Shown here one piece after another: positions 22,678 to 32,136 of a stretch of DNA of 64,000 nt. The stretch's first letter is position 1. Every line of letters begins with the position of its first letter. A program made the translations under genes and the position numbers. Source of the stretch: Dastarcus helophoroides (taxonomy: Eukaryota; Arthropoda; Insecta; Coleoptera; Bothrideridae); NCBI GenBank assembly GCA_028583605.1, contig CM053327.1, positions 43,886,559 through 43,950,558 on the forward strand, read 5' to 3'. The notes under the pieces were generated by a model. The model worked only from the letters and a program-made list of their open reading frames with translations, was not told the origin of the DNA and ran no database searches.

Positions 22678-25550
22678 GGGAGAGAAGAAAGGAGGAGAGA
22701 AGAAAAAAGGAGCGAAAAGAAGAGAAGAGGAGAGGAGAGAAGAGAATAGAAGAAAAGAGAAGAGAAGAGGGGATAAGGGGGGATAAGAGGATAGAAGAGA
22801 AGAGGATAGAAGAGAAGATGAAATGAGAAAAGAGAAGAGAAGAGAAGATAAGAGAATAGGAAAGAAGAGAAGAGAAAAGAAGAGGAGATAAGAGAAGAAA
22901 GGAGGATAGAAGAGAAGAGGATAGAAGAGAAGATGAAATGAGAAAAGAGAAGAGAAGAGAAGATAAGAGAATAGAAAAGAAGACAAGAGAAAATAAGAGG
23001 AGATAAGAGAAGAAAGGAGGAGAGGAGAGAAAAGGAGAGAAGAGGAGAGAAGAAAAGAGAAGAGAAGAGAAGAAAAGAGAAAAGGAGATGAGAGAAGAGG
23101 TTATGAGAGAGGCGATAAGAGAAGAGAAGAGAAGAGAAGAGAGGAGAGGAGAGGAGAGGAGAGGAGAGGAGAGGAGAGGAGAGGAGAGGAGAGGAGAGGA
23201 AAGGAGAGGAGAGGAGAGGAGAGGAGAGGAGAGGAGAGGAGTGGAGAGGAGAGGAGAGGAGAGGAGAGGAGAGGAAAGGTGAGGAGAGGAGAGGAGAGGA
23301 GAGGAGAGGAGAGGAGGGGAGAGGAGAAGAGAGGAGAAGAGAGGAGAGGAGAGGAGATGAAAAAAAGGAGATAAGAGAAGAGCGGGGAAGAGAAGAACGT
23401 AGAAGAGAAGAGAAGAACGAAGGAGAGAAGAGAAGAGAAGAGAAGAGAAGAGAAGAGAAGAGAAGAGAAGAGGATAGAAGAGAAAAAAACAGGAGAGAAG
23501 AAGAGAGGATAGAAAAGGAGAGAAGAGAAGAAGAGATGAAATGAAATAAGAGAAGAAAAGAGAAGAGGAGATAAAAAAATAGGAGAGAAGAGAAGAGGAC
23601 ATTAGAAAGGAGAAGAGGAGAGAAAAGAAAAGAAGAGAAGGGGAGAGAAGAGGAGATGAAAGAAGAGGTGATAAGAAGAGCGGGGAAGAGAAGATGAGAG
23701 AAGAGAAGAAAAAAAGAGATGAAATAAAGAAGAGAAGAGAAGGGGAGATAAGAGAATAGGAGAGAAGAGAAGAAGAGATAAAAAAGGAGAAGAGGAGAGA
23801 AGAGGAGATGAAAGAAGAGGAGATATGAGAAGAGCGGAGAAGAGAAGAGCGGAGAAGAGAAGAGAAGAGAGGAGAAGAGAAGAGAAGAGAAGAGAAGAGA
23901 AGAGAAGAGAAGAGAAGAGAAGAGAAGAGAAGAGAAGAGAAGAGAAGAGAAGAGAAGCGAAGAGAAGAAAGGAGAAGAGAAGAGAAGAGAAGCGAAGAGA
24001 AGAGAAGAGAAGAGAAGAGAAGAGAAGAGAAGAGAAGAGAAGAGAAGAGGAGAGGAGAGGAGAGGAGAGGAGAGGAGAGGAGAGGAGAGGAGAGGAGAGG
24101 AGAGGAGAGGAGAGGAGAGGAGAGGAGAGGAGAGGAGAGGAGAGGAGAGGAGAGGAGAGGAGAGGAGAGGAGAGGAGAGGAGAGGAGAGGAGAGGAGAGG
24201 AGAGGAGAGGAGAGGAGAGGAGAGGAGAGGAGAGGAGAGGAGAGGAGAGGAGAGGAGAGGAGAGGAGAGGAGAGGAGAGGAGAGGAGAGGAGAGGAGAGG
24301 AGAGGAGAGGAGAGGAGAGGAGAGGAGAGGAGAGGAGAGGAGAGGAGAGGAGAGGAGAGGAGAGGAGAGGAGAGGAGAGGAGAGGAGAGGAGAGGAGAGG
24401 AGAGGAGAGGAGAGGAGAGGAGAGGAGAGGAGAGGAGAGGAGAGGAGAGGAGAGGAGAGGAGAGGAGAGGAGGGGAGGGGAGGGGAGGGGAGAGGAGATG
24501 AGAGGAGAAGAGAGGAGAGGAGAGGAGATGAAAAAAAGGAGATAAGAGAAGAGCGGGGAAGAGAAGAACGTAGAAGAGAAGAGAAGAACGAAGGAGAGAA
24601 GAGAAGAGAAGAGAAGACAAGAGAAGACAAGAGAAGACAAGAGAGAAGAGGAGAGAAGAGGAGAGAAGAGGAGAGAAGAGGAGAGAAGAGGAGAGAAGAG
24701 AAGAGAAGAGAAGAGAAGAGAAGAGAAGAGAAGAGAAGAGAAGAGAAGAGAAGAGAAGAGAAGAGAAGAGAAGAGAAGAGAAGAGAAGAGAAGAGAAGAG
24801 AAGAGAAGAGAAGAGAAGAGAAGAGAAGAGAAGAGAAGAGAAGAGAAGAGAAGAGAAGAGAAGAGAAGAGAAGAGAAGAGAAGAGAAGAGAAGAGAAGAG
24901 AAGAGAAGAGAAGAGAAGAGAAGAGGAAGAGAAGAGAAGAGAAGAGAAGAGAAGAGAAGAGAAGAGAAGAGAAGAGAAGAGAAGAGAAGAGAAGAGAAGA
25001 GAAGAGAAGAGAAGAGAAGAGAAGAGAAGAGAAGAGAAGAGAAGAGAAGAGAAGAGAAGAGAAGAGAAGAGAAGAGAAGAGAAGAGAAGAGAAGAGAAGA
25101 GAAGAGAAGAGAAGAGAAGAGAAGAGAAGAGAAGAGAAGAGAAGAGAAGAGAAGAGAAGAGAAGAGAAGAGAAGAGAAGAGAAGAGAAGAGAAGAGAAGA
25201 GAAGAGAAGAGAAGAGAAGAGAAGAGAAGAGAAGAGAAGAGAAGAGAAGAGAAGAGAAGAGAAGAGAAGAGAAGAGAAGAGAAGAGAAGAGAAGAGAAGA
25301 GAAGAGAAGAGAAGAGAAGAGAAGAGAGAGAAGAGAAGAGAAGAGAAGAGAAGAGAAGAGAAGAGAAGAGAAGAGAAGAGAAGAGAAGAGAAGAGAAGAG
25401 AAGAGAAGAGTAGAGGAAATGATGAAGAGAAGAGAAGAGAAGAGTAGAGGAAATGATGAAGAGAAGAGAAGAGAAGAGGAGATGATGAAGAGAAGAGGAG
25501 AGAGAAGAGAAAAGAAGAAAAGAGAAGAGAAGAGAAGAGAAAAGAAGGGC
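22678..25550 (+). repeat. Purine pentamer array, (GAGAG)n and (GAGAA)n blocks
   Basis: Nearly pure purine on the + strand. Irregular GAGAA/GATAA/GATGA mixtures occupy 22678-23130 and 23350-23860. A GAGAG block lies at about 23145-23345, a nearly pure GAGGA block at about 24050-24470, and GAGAA blocks at about 24690-25410 with phase slips near 24925 and 25325. A module containing GAGCGGGGAAGAGAAGAACG is repeated about 1,171 bp apart (from about 23351 and 24522). The very long open frames (up to 986 codons) contain only Leu/Ser/Phe/Pro or Arg/Glu/Lys and are not proteins. Confidence 0.97.
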
Positions 25551-25559
25551 AAGTTAATA

Positions 25560-26090
25560 AATACCTTTTACGACTCGTCGTTTAGTTAAACAGCTAAACA
25601 CTGAATCAAAGACAAGACCAGCACCGAATAACAGACAACCAACAGCTTCAACCGGTGGTTCTTGAAGCGCGAAATTTTGTCCATCAGTTACTTATACAGG
25701 AGGAAAACTGTAACTAAAAAAAAATTTCCACCCGGAAGCTGAATGTTCAAAAAATTTAAGAAACACATCAATGTATTTATCTTAGCTTGATCAAAACCAT
25801 TTATCTTTCTTTTCGCGGACGGAGCTACTTTTACGTTAAATGGGAACGTAAACTGTCAATATGATTATTTAGATGAAACCTCCCCCACCCCCCGTCACTG
25901 AATGAGGGAAATTTATAGAAAACTAATGTATGGACAAACTTGAGTCCCGGGACTATTTTCCTTCGTTGACAATCAAGTTTTCTCCAGGTTAATGCCAGTT
26001 CTGTCAGTTGTTTCCAAATCCCTAGGGCAGTAACTTTACCAAAGAGAAGCTAGGACACTTCAGCATGATGCTAGGTCTCACTGTTCTGTA
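25560..26090. other. Unique non-coding DNA upstream of the transposase remnant
   Basis: No open frame or repeat is recognised. Part of it may be decayed 5' sequence of the transposase relic below, but I could not read homology in it. Confidence 0.35.
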
Positions 26091-26091
26091 A

Positions 26092-26253
26092 TATTTGGAC
26101 AGAATTTTTCGCGGTAGCTGGACCGGAAGACCAGGTACCTACGAAGGACTTGCACGATCTCCAGATCTTACACTGCTGGATTTTTCGTGGGGACATCTCA
26201 AAACTACTCAGTCACATTGTTGTGTTACACGCCTAAGTTATATTTACAAATGA
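26092..26253 (+). pseudogene. Decayed mariner/Tc1-like DDE transposase fragment
   Basis: Reading the + strand in the frame starting at 26092 gives YLDRIFRGSWTGRPGTYEG and then LARSPDLTLLDFSWGHLK before in-frame stops. Insect mariner/Tc1-like transposases commonly carry a C-terminal catalytic segment of the form W(P)ARSPDLTPLDFFLWGHLK, preceded by a FPGRWIGRRG-like stretch. Here the match is clear, but Pro-Leu has become Leu-Leu, a Phe is lost, a stop (TAA at 26089) lies directly upstream, and TGA ends the frame after about 53 codons. A further diverged piece (DISAI-like at about 26253-26270) continues in another frame. No N-terminal helix-turn-helix part is visible. It cannot be functional. 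Confidence 0.7.
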
Positions 26254-26485
26254 AGACATTTCCGCGATTGGACCACTTTTAGTAGTTCTTTGAGACGGTC
26301 CAATCCCGGAAGAAGTATATCCCATACTGACTCTGGCCGTGGAAGCCTTCGTTATCATTTGTAGCTCCCTTTGGCAGCTCTTTTTAGCGCATTGGGAGAT
26401 ACCAGGGCTGCTACTGCTAGGGGCTGCTACTGCTAGGGCCGAACGGCATCATCGAAGTAGGCAGTGTGGGCAGCACTTCAGCCGC

Positions 26486-26674
26486 CTATTATTACCTCGA
26501 GTTACACCCGACTACTCATTTCACTGAGTCACTTCACTGAGTCAGTTCACTGAGTCGAATTTGAGAACCAGAGAGTTTTTTAAAAACGGGCGGTGAATGA
26601 AGCCGCCAGTGGGAATCGAACCCAGCTCTCTCAGATTCTAGTCCAGTATCTATACCACTGGACCAAAGTCCCTT
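26486..26674 (-). mobile_element. SINE family B, copy 1, with tRNA-like head and TAA tail
   Basis: Read on the - strand from 26674: GGGACTTTGGTCCAGTGGTA (A-box), GAGAGCTGGGTTCGATTCCC (B-box GGTTCGATTCC), CTGGCGGCTTCA, a CGCCCGTTTTTAAA stretch, CTCTGGTTC, then GACTCAGTGAACT-like units three times over, and a TAATAATA end. All but the triplication is colinear with 55186-55351. The imperfect T-stem and lack of a matching acceptor arm argue against a functional tRNA. Confidence 0.75.
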
Positions 26675-26680
26675 TTGTAC

Positions 26681-27554
26681 AACACAAGTCTATAATTTAA
26701 TTTTACTGAATAAAAATTGTATTTTAGAAATATTTCTGAAAGTATGACATTTAAATATGTGGTTGCCACATCTTATGAATGAATATTGCTAGATTTTATG
26801 AAACGAGAATGCATCGCATCAATATTTTAGTGTCAACACACTTTCCAAGCAAAGTCATTTGTAGTTCTCATCATCTTTGTTTGCCTAAGCGAATATATTC
26901 TCTATTGAGAGTGTTGCGAAGAATATTACTCTTCCTAAAAGATGCTAGAAAACAAACTGAAAACGTTTCTAGCCGCCAAGACACATTCCGTTAATATTTC
27001 TGCCTTACATATTCAAAAGGCATCATTCCTTTCTTGTTTATTTTTGGGTTTTCCATTTTACTCTGCAAACAATTCCATTCGTCCTATTTATTATTCAAAG
27101 CCCTTCTTTCATCTGTTTTTAAACGTGACATATGAAAAGAACATTCGAGTAAGCTTAAATTGAAAAAAAAATCGCACGTGTAGAGGGCGCTTTCAAAAAG
27201 TAACACAAATGAAACTTGAAAATTCGAAAAATTATTTTTTTGCACAACTTTTTTCTGCAAACCGGTATTATTCTCAACGTTTCGTCATTTTCGAGAAATC
27301 TGGAATGGTTAGGAATTATAAAATTTATATAAAACAATAAAAATAAGAGAAAGAGGAACTTTTTCCATTTCTGTTTTTGACATCTTAATTTCTATCAAAA
27401 TTCTAAATTTAAACTTCCAATTTTATATCACCCCTTCATTACCAAATCTAATCTAAGGTTGAACAACGTTAGATTAGATTTGGTGAACACCCCCAGTAAT
27501 CGTAACGAAGAGTTTGTAGAACGTTGTGCCCATAGCAAGACGTAAGCGACGGAT
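26681..27554. other. AT-rich non-coding DNA
   Basis: Short frames only. No repeat or splice-flanked exon was found. The word TCTAATCTAAGGTTGAACAA followed by CGTTAGATTAGA at about 27446-27480 is a small local inverted repeat. Confidence 0.4.
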
Positions 27555-28030
27555 CGCCACCACTACTCGATTTTTAGCATAGACTGTACGCATGGATACA
27601 ATAATACAAATCTCCAAACCAGTTTGTAGTAGATTTTCTGAGCTGACAACAATGCGTATGCAAAAAATTTAGTCAACATGACATAACGCCAAAGAGTAGT
27701 GACCAGTGTTGCCAGTACTTCAAGATGTTTCCCTAACCTGCCCAATGAAGCATCGAAATTCCGTGAGATGCATAACTTTAGCTTGCGATTACGTAAGAAC
27801 GATATCGCTAGGAATCCTCATATTTTACTATTTCATTTACGATATTATTCTACTTAATATATTACAGTTTCTCTCTGAAGATGACAGCTTGGCTGTCGAA
27901 ACGCGTTAGAGCAACCTTTGTTGTGTTTTTTAATTTTTCTTGGTTTCAGGGGACAAGTTCTGTGTTTCAATTTTTGAAGATAACCAAGGACCAGTCCGTT
28001 CCATCAAAATCAAAATTAATATATTATTTT
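27555..28030 (+). repeat. Dispersed repeat family C, copy 4, interrupted by element D
   Basis: The 5' half starts near ACTACTCGATTTTTAGCATA and ACGCATGGATACAAT, then TTTGTAGTAGATTTTCTGAG. The core TACTTCAAGATGTTTCCCTA is at about 27716, followed by AATCCTCATATTTTACTATT and a TACTTAATATATTA end. Copies 2 and 3 read on through a TACATAATATACT-like site into a T-rich run. Here the site is split by element D3 (27865-28015), so this copy shows the pre-insertion order well. Confidence 0.8.
27865..28015 (+). mobile_element. Element D, copy 3, with 11-bp target-site duplication
   Basis: CTCTCTGAAGATGACAGCTT, hairpin partner GCTGTC, GAAACGCGTTAGAGCAACC, a T-rich stretch, TTCTTGGTTTCAGGGGACAA, TGTGTTTCAATTTTTGAAGA and GGACCAGTCCGTTCCATC. 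It is flanked by the perfect 11-bp direct repeat TTAATATATTA at 27854-27864 and 28016-28026, placed within repeat C. This is the most complete single-arm copy (151 bp between duplications). It has no open frame of note, so it is presumably mobilised in trans. Confidence 0.85.
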
Positions 28031-28497
28031 TTTGTAAGTTCAATCCACTCGCCAGGGATAACCCCATTAAGCCTTCAAATCACTTCAAATCACTGGAAAT
28101 GAGAATAGATTTCGATGAACCTTCTTAAACAACAATAGGTTCTAGATGTTGGGGAAAATTACATTCGGTAACGAATTCCATAGCTTGGAAGTTCTATACA
28201 AAAAAGTCCCCATAGACAGAAGTCTTTACTGCATCAAGGTAAACCGCACAGAAATTTGCTGCCTCTGACTGTCTTGTATACTTTAAAAATCTTATCCTTG
28301 AAAGGATCAATACTATCAGTTCCTGCGAGCATCTCTCGTAAAAATACTTACAGAAAAGTGATGAGTCCAGTTCCATAGCTTGGAAGTTCTATAGAAAAAA
28401 GAGTCTCATCATTAAAATCTATAGAAAGGTTAAGGTAACTTAGGGTAGTTACCTCCAGTAGTTAAAAGTTTTTAGAAGGTTAGATCTGCACTGCGTA
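28031..28497. other. Non-coding DNA with a short direct repeat
   Basis: A segment CCATAGCTTGGAAGTTCTAT, then A(C/G)AAAAAAG, occurs at about 28179 and 28374 in the same orientation, about 195 bp apart. No gene is seen. Confidence 0.5.
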
Positions 28498-28610
28498 TGA
28501 CATGACGGAAGCGCCGGACTGCCACCACTACCCGATTTTTAGCATAGACTACAAGCGTGGATACAATTCACCCTCCAAGCCATTCGTGAAGTATCCACAT
28601 CCAATGACAA
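28498..28610 (+). repeat. Dispersed repeat family C, copy 5 (5' fragment)
   Basis: CCACCACTACCCGATTTTTA, then GCATAGACTACAAGCGTGGATACAAT in two adjoining words, matching the 5' part of copies 4, 6 and 7. The core and 3' half are missing. Confidence 0.65.
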
Positions 28611-28689
28611 GTGCGCCCCCTTTAGGAGCACAAAGGCAGCAAATTTTATTAGCGTCTGATGGAGCCAGCAATAAATTTAATTGAATTAT

Positions 28690-29387
28690 ATTTGAGGTTA
28701 TGTTGAGTAAGGGGCTGAAAATATTTTTAAATAATCGGAGTAGTTATCGCTTTTATCCATTCCTATTAAATACAGAACCTATTGACAGTATCTCCGGGAA
28801 ACAACCGACAGTTTGCCAGTTTAATTTATAGGCGCGCTCGTTTTCTCATATTCAAATGACTTTATCGTCGTGTAACACGGGCTGCCTAAGAAAATCAGGG
28901 CGTCGGTTCACTATTTAAGCCCCAGCTATAAATATTAACACAACAATTGTTCTCGGTATAAGTAATGGCGGGGGAGGCTTTTGAGGCAGTTGAGTTGTTC
29001 ATTGTGTAAAGAGATGAAGTGCGACTTTGTTGCAATCGCACCGCTGTTTGCTCGCCAGGAAATTCGGGGCATTTGAAAGGATTACAAGAGAGGCAACGTC
29101 TGCTTCTCTGCGGCTTCCTTTCGCCGTGGAACTCTCAAATAAAAGACCAGGTTAGATGGAATATTTACGGCTTCGTACAAGGACCTTTTATTTGTATTGT
29201 ACTTTAGCCTTCTTGGGCGTCATGCTTCAATTTAATTTTGAAGTTGGTAGCGCTAAGGAACGGAAAATATCTTTCATGGGCGTAGACAGGATTATCTTCA
29301 AGGGAGGGGGGTGGAGGTCAACAATCATTTTGAAAAAGTCATGGTCAAACTTCGGGCAGAGTAATGAGTATTGTCACTTAAGACCAC
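28690..29387. other. Apparently unique DNA, no supported gene
   Basis: Mixed composition with several CpGs around 28840-29140. A 113-codon + frame at 29156 runs into SINE A sequence and has no recognisable domain, so it is not called. Confidence 0.4.
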
Positions 29388-29475
29388 ACGAACTGGGCAG
29401 ACCGAATTTCCTGATTAAAGTCGGGTACTGGGTTCGATCTCCAGTTACTGACCACTCAGTTTTAACTCTACTACA
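29388..29475 (+). mobile_element. SINE family A, copy 3 (5'-degenerate)
   Basis: The TCGGGTACTGGGTTCGATCT T-arm with GGTTCGATCTCC as B-box, then ACTGACCACTCAGTTTTAAC, corresponds to the 3' part of copies at 13080 and 20455. The A-box region is too diverged to recognise. Confidence 0.6.
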
Positions 29476-29477
29476 AG

Positions 29478-30030
29478 GAAAAGTTCGCATTTTCTAGAAA
29501 ATATTCCAAATTTTCAAGAGAAGGTTCAATTTTAAGAAGAGAATTGAAATTTTGAGAATAAGGTAGTAATTTCGAAAAAAGAATTTCGAATAAAGAATTC
29601 CGAATAAAGTATTTCAAATACAGTATTTCGAAACAACAATTTCGAAACGACAATTTCGAAAAAAGAATTTCGAAAAACAAATTTGGAAAAGTCGGAATTT
29701 TCAATAAGTTACATTAAAAATAAAAACCTCATCTTTCTCAAAAACTACTCAAAAAATGTATAAAATTCGAAAAAAGTCAAAAAAGGTTTTATTTTGTGAA
29801 AAGTCGCAATTTTCAGAAAAAGTCGAATTTTCTAGAAAATATTCCAAATTTTCAAGAGAAAGTTCAATTTTAAGAAGAGAATTGAAATTTTGAGAATAAA
29901 GTAATAATTTCGAAAAAAGAATTTCGAATAAAGAATTTCGAATAAAGTGTTTCGTCAAAACAATTTCGATAAAAGAATTTCGAAAAACAAATTAGGAAAA
30001 GTCGGAACTTTCAATAAGTTATATTAGAAA
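29478..30030 (+). repeat. AT-rich dispersed repeat I, two tandem copies
   Basis: TTTCTAGAAAATATTCCAAA occurs at about 29491 and 29829, a tandem spacing of about 339 bp. Each is followed by GTTCAATTTTAAGAAGAGAA and a run of AATTTCGAATAAAG-type units. Colinear with 21930-22290. Confidence 0.8.
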
Positions 30031-30214
30031 ATTTATCAGAAGAGTCAGGTTTTATCGACATTTAGAAAAAAAATAAAATTTGAGAAAAAAATCGAGATTG
30101 TTAAAAACATCGAGATTTAAAAAAACATTTTCTGGATTTTTGTTTTTATAACCCCAAATTAAATAGTAATCATAGTTAAGTATTTAAAAAAAATGTTGAG
30201 GTTTACTGAAATAT

Positions 30215-30357
30215 TAATAGCCTAAAAGGTACCCCTAAAAATATTCTTCATTTTAGTAGAAGTTTCATCAAAAACGATTTAGTAGTTTTCGAGATTAGCC
30301 CGGACAAAAAATCTGTCGACAGACGGACAGACGCTTTAATTTTATTAATATAGATAC
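30215..30357 (+). mobile_element. LINE 3' end (RTE-like tail), copy 1
   Basis: TAGCCTAAAAGGTACCCCTA, TAGTAGAAGTTTCATCAAAA, GAGATTAGCCCGGACAAAAA, CGACAGACGGACAGACG and TTTTATTAATATAGAT in this order. A run of GACAGACAGAC followed by ATTTTATTAATATAGAT is typical of 3' ends of insect RTE/related LINEs. No reverse transcriptase is present. The same tail is amplified at 40.6-43.5 kb. Confidence 0.7.
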
Positions 30358-30359
30358 AC

Positions 30360-31640
30360 AATACATATATTAGTTGTGTTAGTTATTAATTTGAAGTTAT
30401 TTGATTGATGTTTCTTTATCAATCAGATTCTCCATTTTTACAAAAGGAAGGAAATGCTCATCTTGATTGAAAACATCGCAACAGAGTTTTTATGACTGAA
30501 TTTCTAGGTTTTTATTCTGAGATTAACAATAAATTGATAATGGTTTCATCAATTTTTTATGAAATCAATTCCGTTAGACGACTACATTTGAGTGGAATTT
30601 CATCCAGCATCTATCAAAATGTCAAGATTGTACTCACTTTATTAATCGCTCGAAAATTTTGCTAGTCGCTTAGACAATTTACTATTGCCTCCCACTCGGT
30701 CAAATTGTACATTCCAACAGTTGTGGAATTCGTTTAAATGTGGCATTTCTCGCCCGTCGGTAATTAATTATTGGCTTGCCTAGTTAAGAGCTTTCCTTTA
30801 TCACCGACACAGGATAATATACGGCATCGCTTATTGGAGTTTCCCAACAGTTAATCCTCCGCAGGACGGCACATAACACACTCGCGCCCTGCCTTGTCTG
30901 CCTTATTATGATATTTCTCAAAATGAAGTTGGAATGTTTCAATTAAGCCATCTGTCACTGACAGTTCCATCTTTTCTATGACGACCTCCGTTTGTCAGTA
31001 GCCGAACAAATCACTCCATCTTCAGTGGGACTTCATAATAAAGATAATTTCCAGGCAGAGCACTTCAACAAGTCCTTCACCGCCAAAAGCTCTAAAGAGA
31101 AAATAACGGTCGAGATATTTTACCGAAAATGAGTGTCAGGATAAGAAAACTAGAACGTTTCTAATTTCAGGAGCGGGACTCTCATTCGGAAAAATGCAAA
31201 TTTAATAATTCAATTTAGTCCTCTGCAGTTGTTTTCGCCTTTTTACGCTCTTTAAAATTGGACAATGTGTAAGTTGAATTTGCATAAGCTGCAATCAAAC
31301 CGTCTTAAACGAACCGACTACATCTTTAAAGTTGATTACTTTTCCAGAACAGCCCTTTCATTTTTACATCGTTTATTTTTACTTTACGCCTTTATTGCAG
31401 ATGAACTTTTTTCAAGCGTAGCTTTGCTGTTCTTTTTTAATATTAGCAACACTAAATGAAGAAACCTTTTTTTTATTTTTTAAACATAATACTTTTTGAT
31501 ATTCTTCAACAGAGCGCTTTCTACAAATGATGTAGGTTATGGGAAAAATTTGACTTTGTTTTATTTTAAGGTCAAATCGTTATAAATGAAAAACTACTCC
31601 GCTTCCGATATAATATATTAAAAAAATATTGTTTGCCCCC
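30360..31640. other. Apparently unique non-coding DNA
   Basis: Contains stretches such as 30690-31150 with moderate G+C and no repeats, ending in AT-rich DNA. No ORF with domain content and no RNA gene were seen. Intronic or regulatory function is possible but unshown. Confidence 0.4.
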
Positions 31641-31664
31641 CTCTCATCGGTTCATGCAACATAC

Positions 31665-31845
31665 AACATACAACATGCGAAATGCGGAATACAAAATACC
31701 ACATACAACATACAACATCCACATACAACATGCAACATCCAACATACAAGGTACAAAATACAAAATATAAAACGCAACATACAAAATACAACATACAACA
31801 TACAACGTACAAAATGCAAAGTACAAAATATAAAATACAATTGAG
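31665..31845 (+). repeat. Degenerate ACATACAAAATACA minisatellite, small block
   Basis: Units of about 7-8 bp (ATACAAC, ATACAAA, ATGCAAC). The same family as the large array at 32137-35030, separated by about 290 bp of AT-rich DNA. Confidence 0.85.
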
Positions 31846-32136
31846 AGCGAAACATCGATGTCCAGTGCTACAACCTTTTTTATGTATATGTATTTTTTTA
31901 TATTTTCATAATTTATCAAAAAAACGAAATTTTTTTCATTTGGTCTTCTATTTTTTATTTTTCATATTCTATGTAAAATAAACTAACCTCTTATTTTGTC
32001 AACTGTCATGAGGTGACGTTTTAAATAAATTTAAATATCACGTAGTCATATTTCAAAAACTGTTTAGAAAATTGTTAACAAACAATAAAAATTTAAATAT
32101 TTCCAAACTGGGCCGAAGAAATGTTAAATAAAATTA

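Noticed and set aside
20562..25552. Open frames of 300-986 codons (SSRLV, RRDET, LLSSP, RREEK repeats)
   Set aside because: A stop-free pentamer is open in nearly all frames. The peptides are pure period-5 repeats.
29156..29497. 113-codon + frame
   Set aside because: It runs into SINE A sequence, has no domain, and shows no splice or start support.
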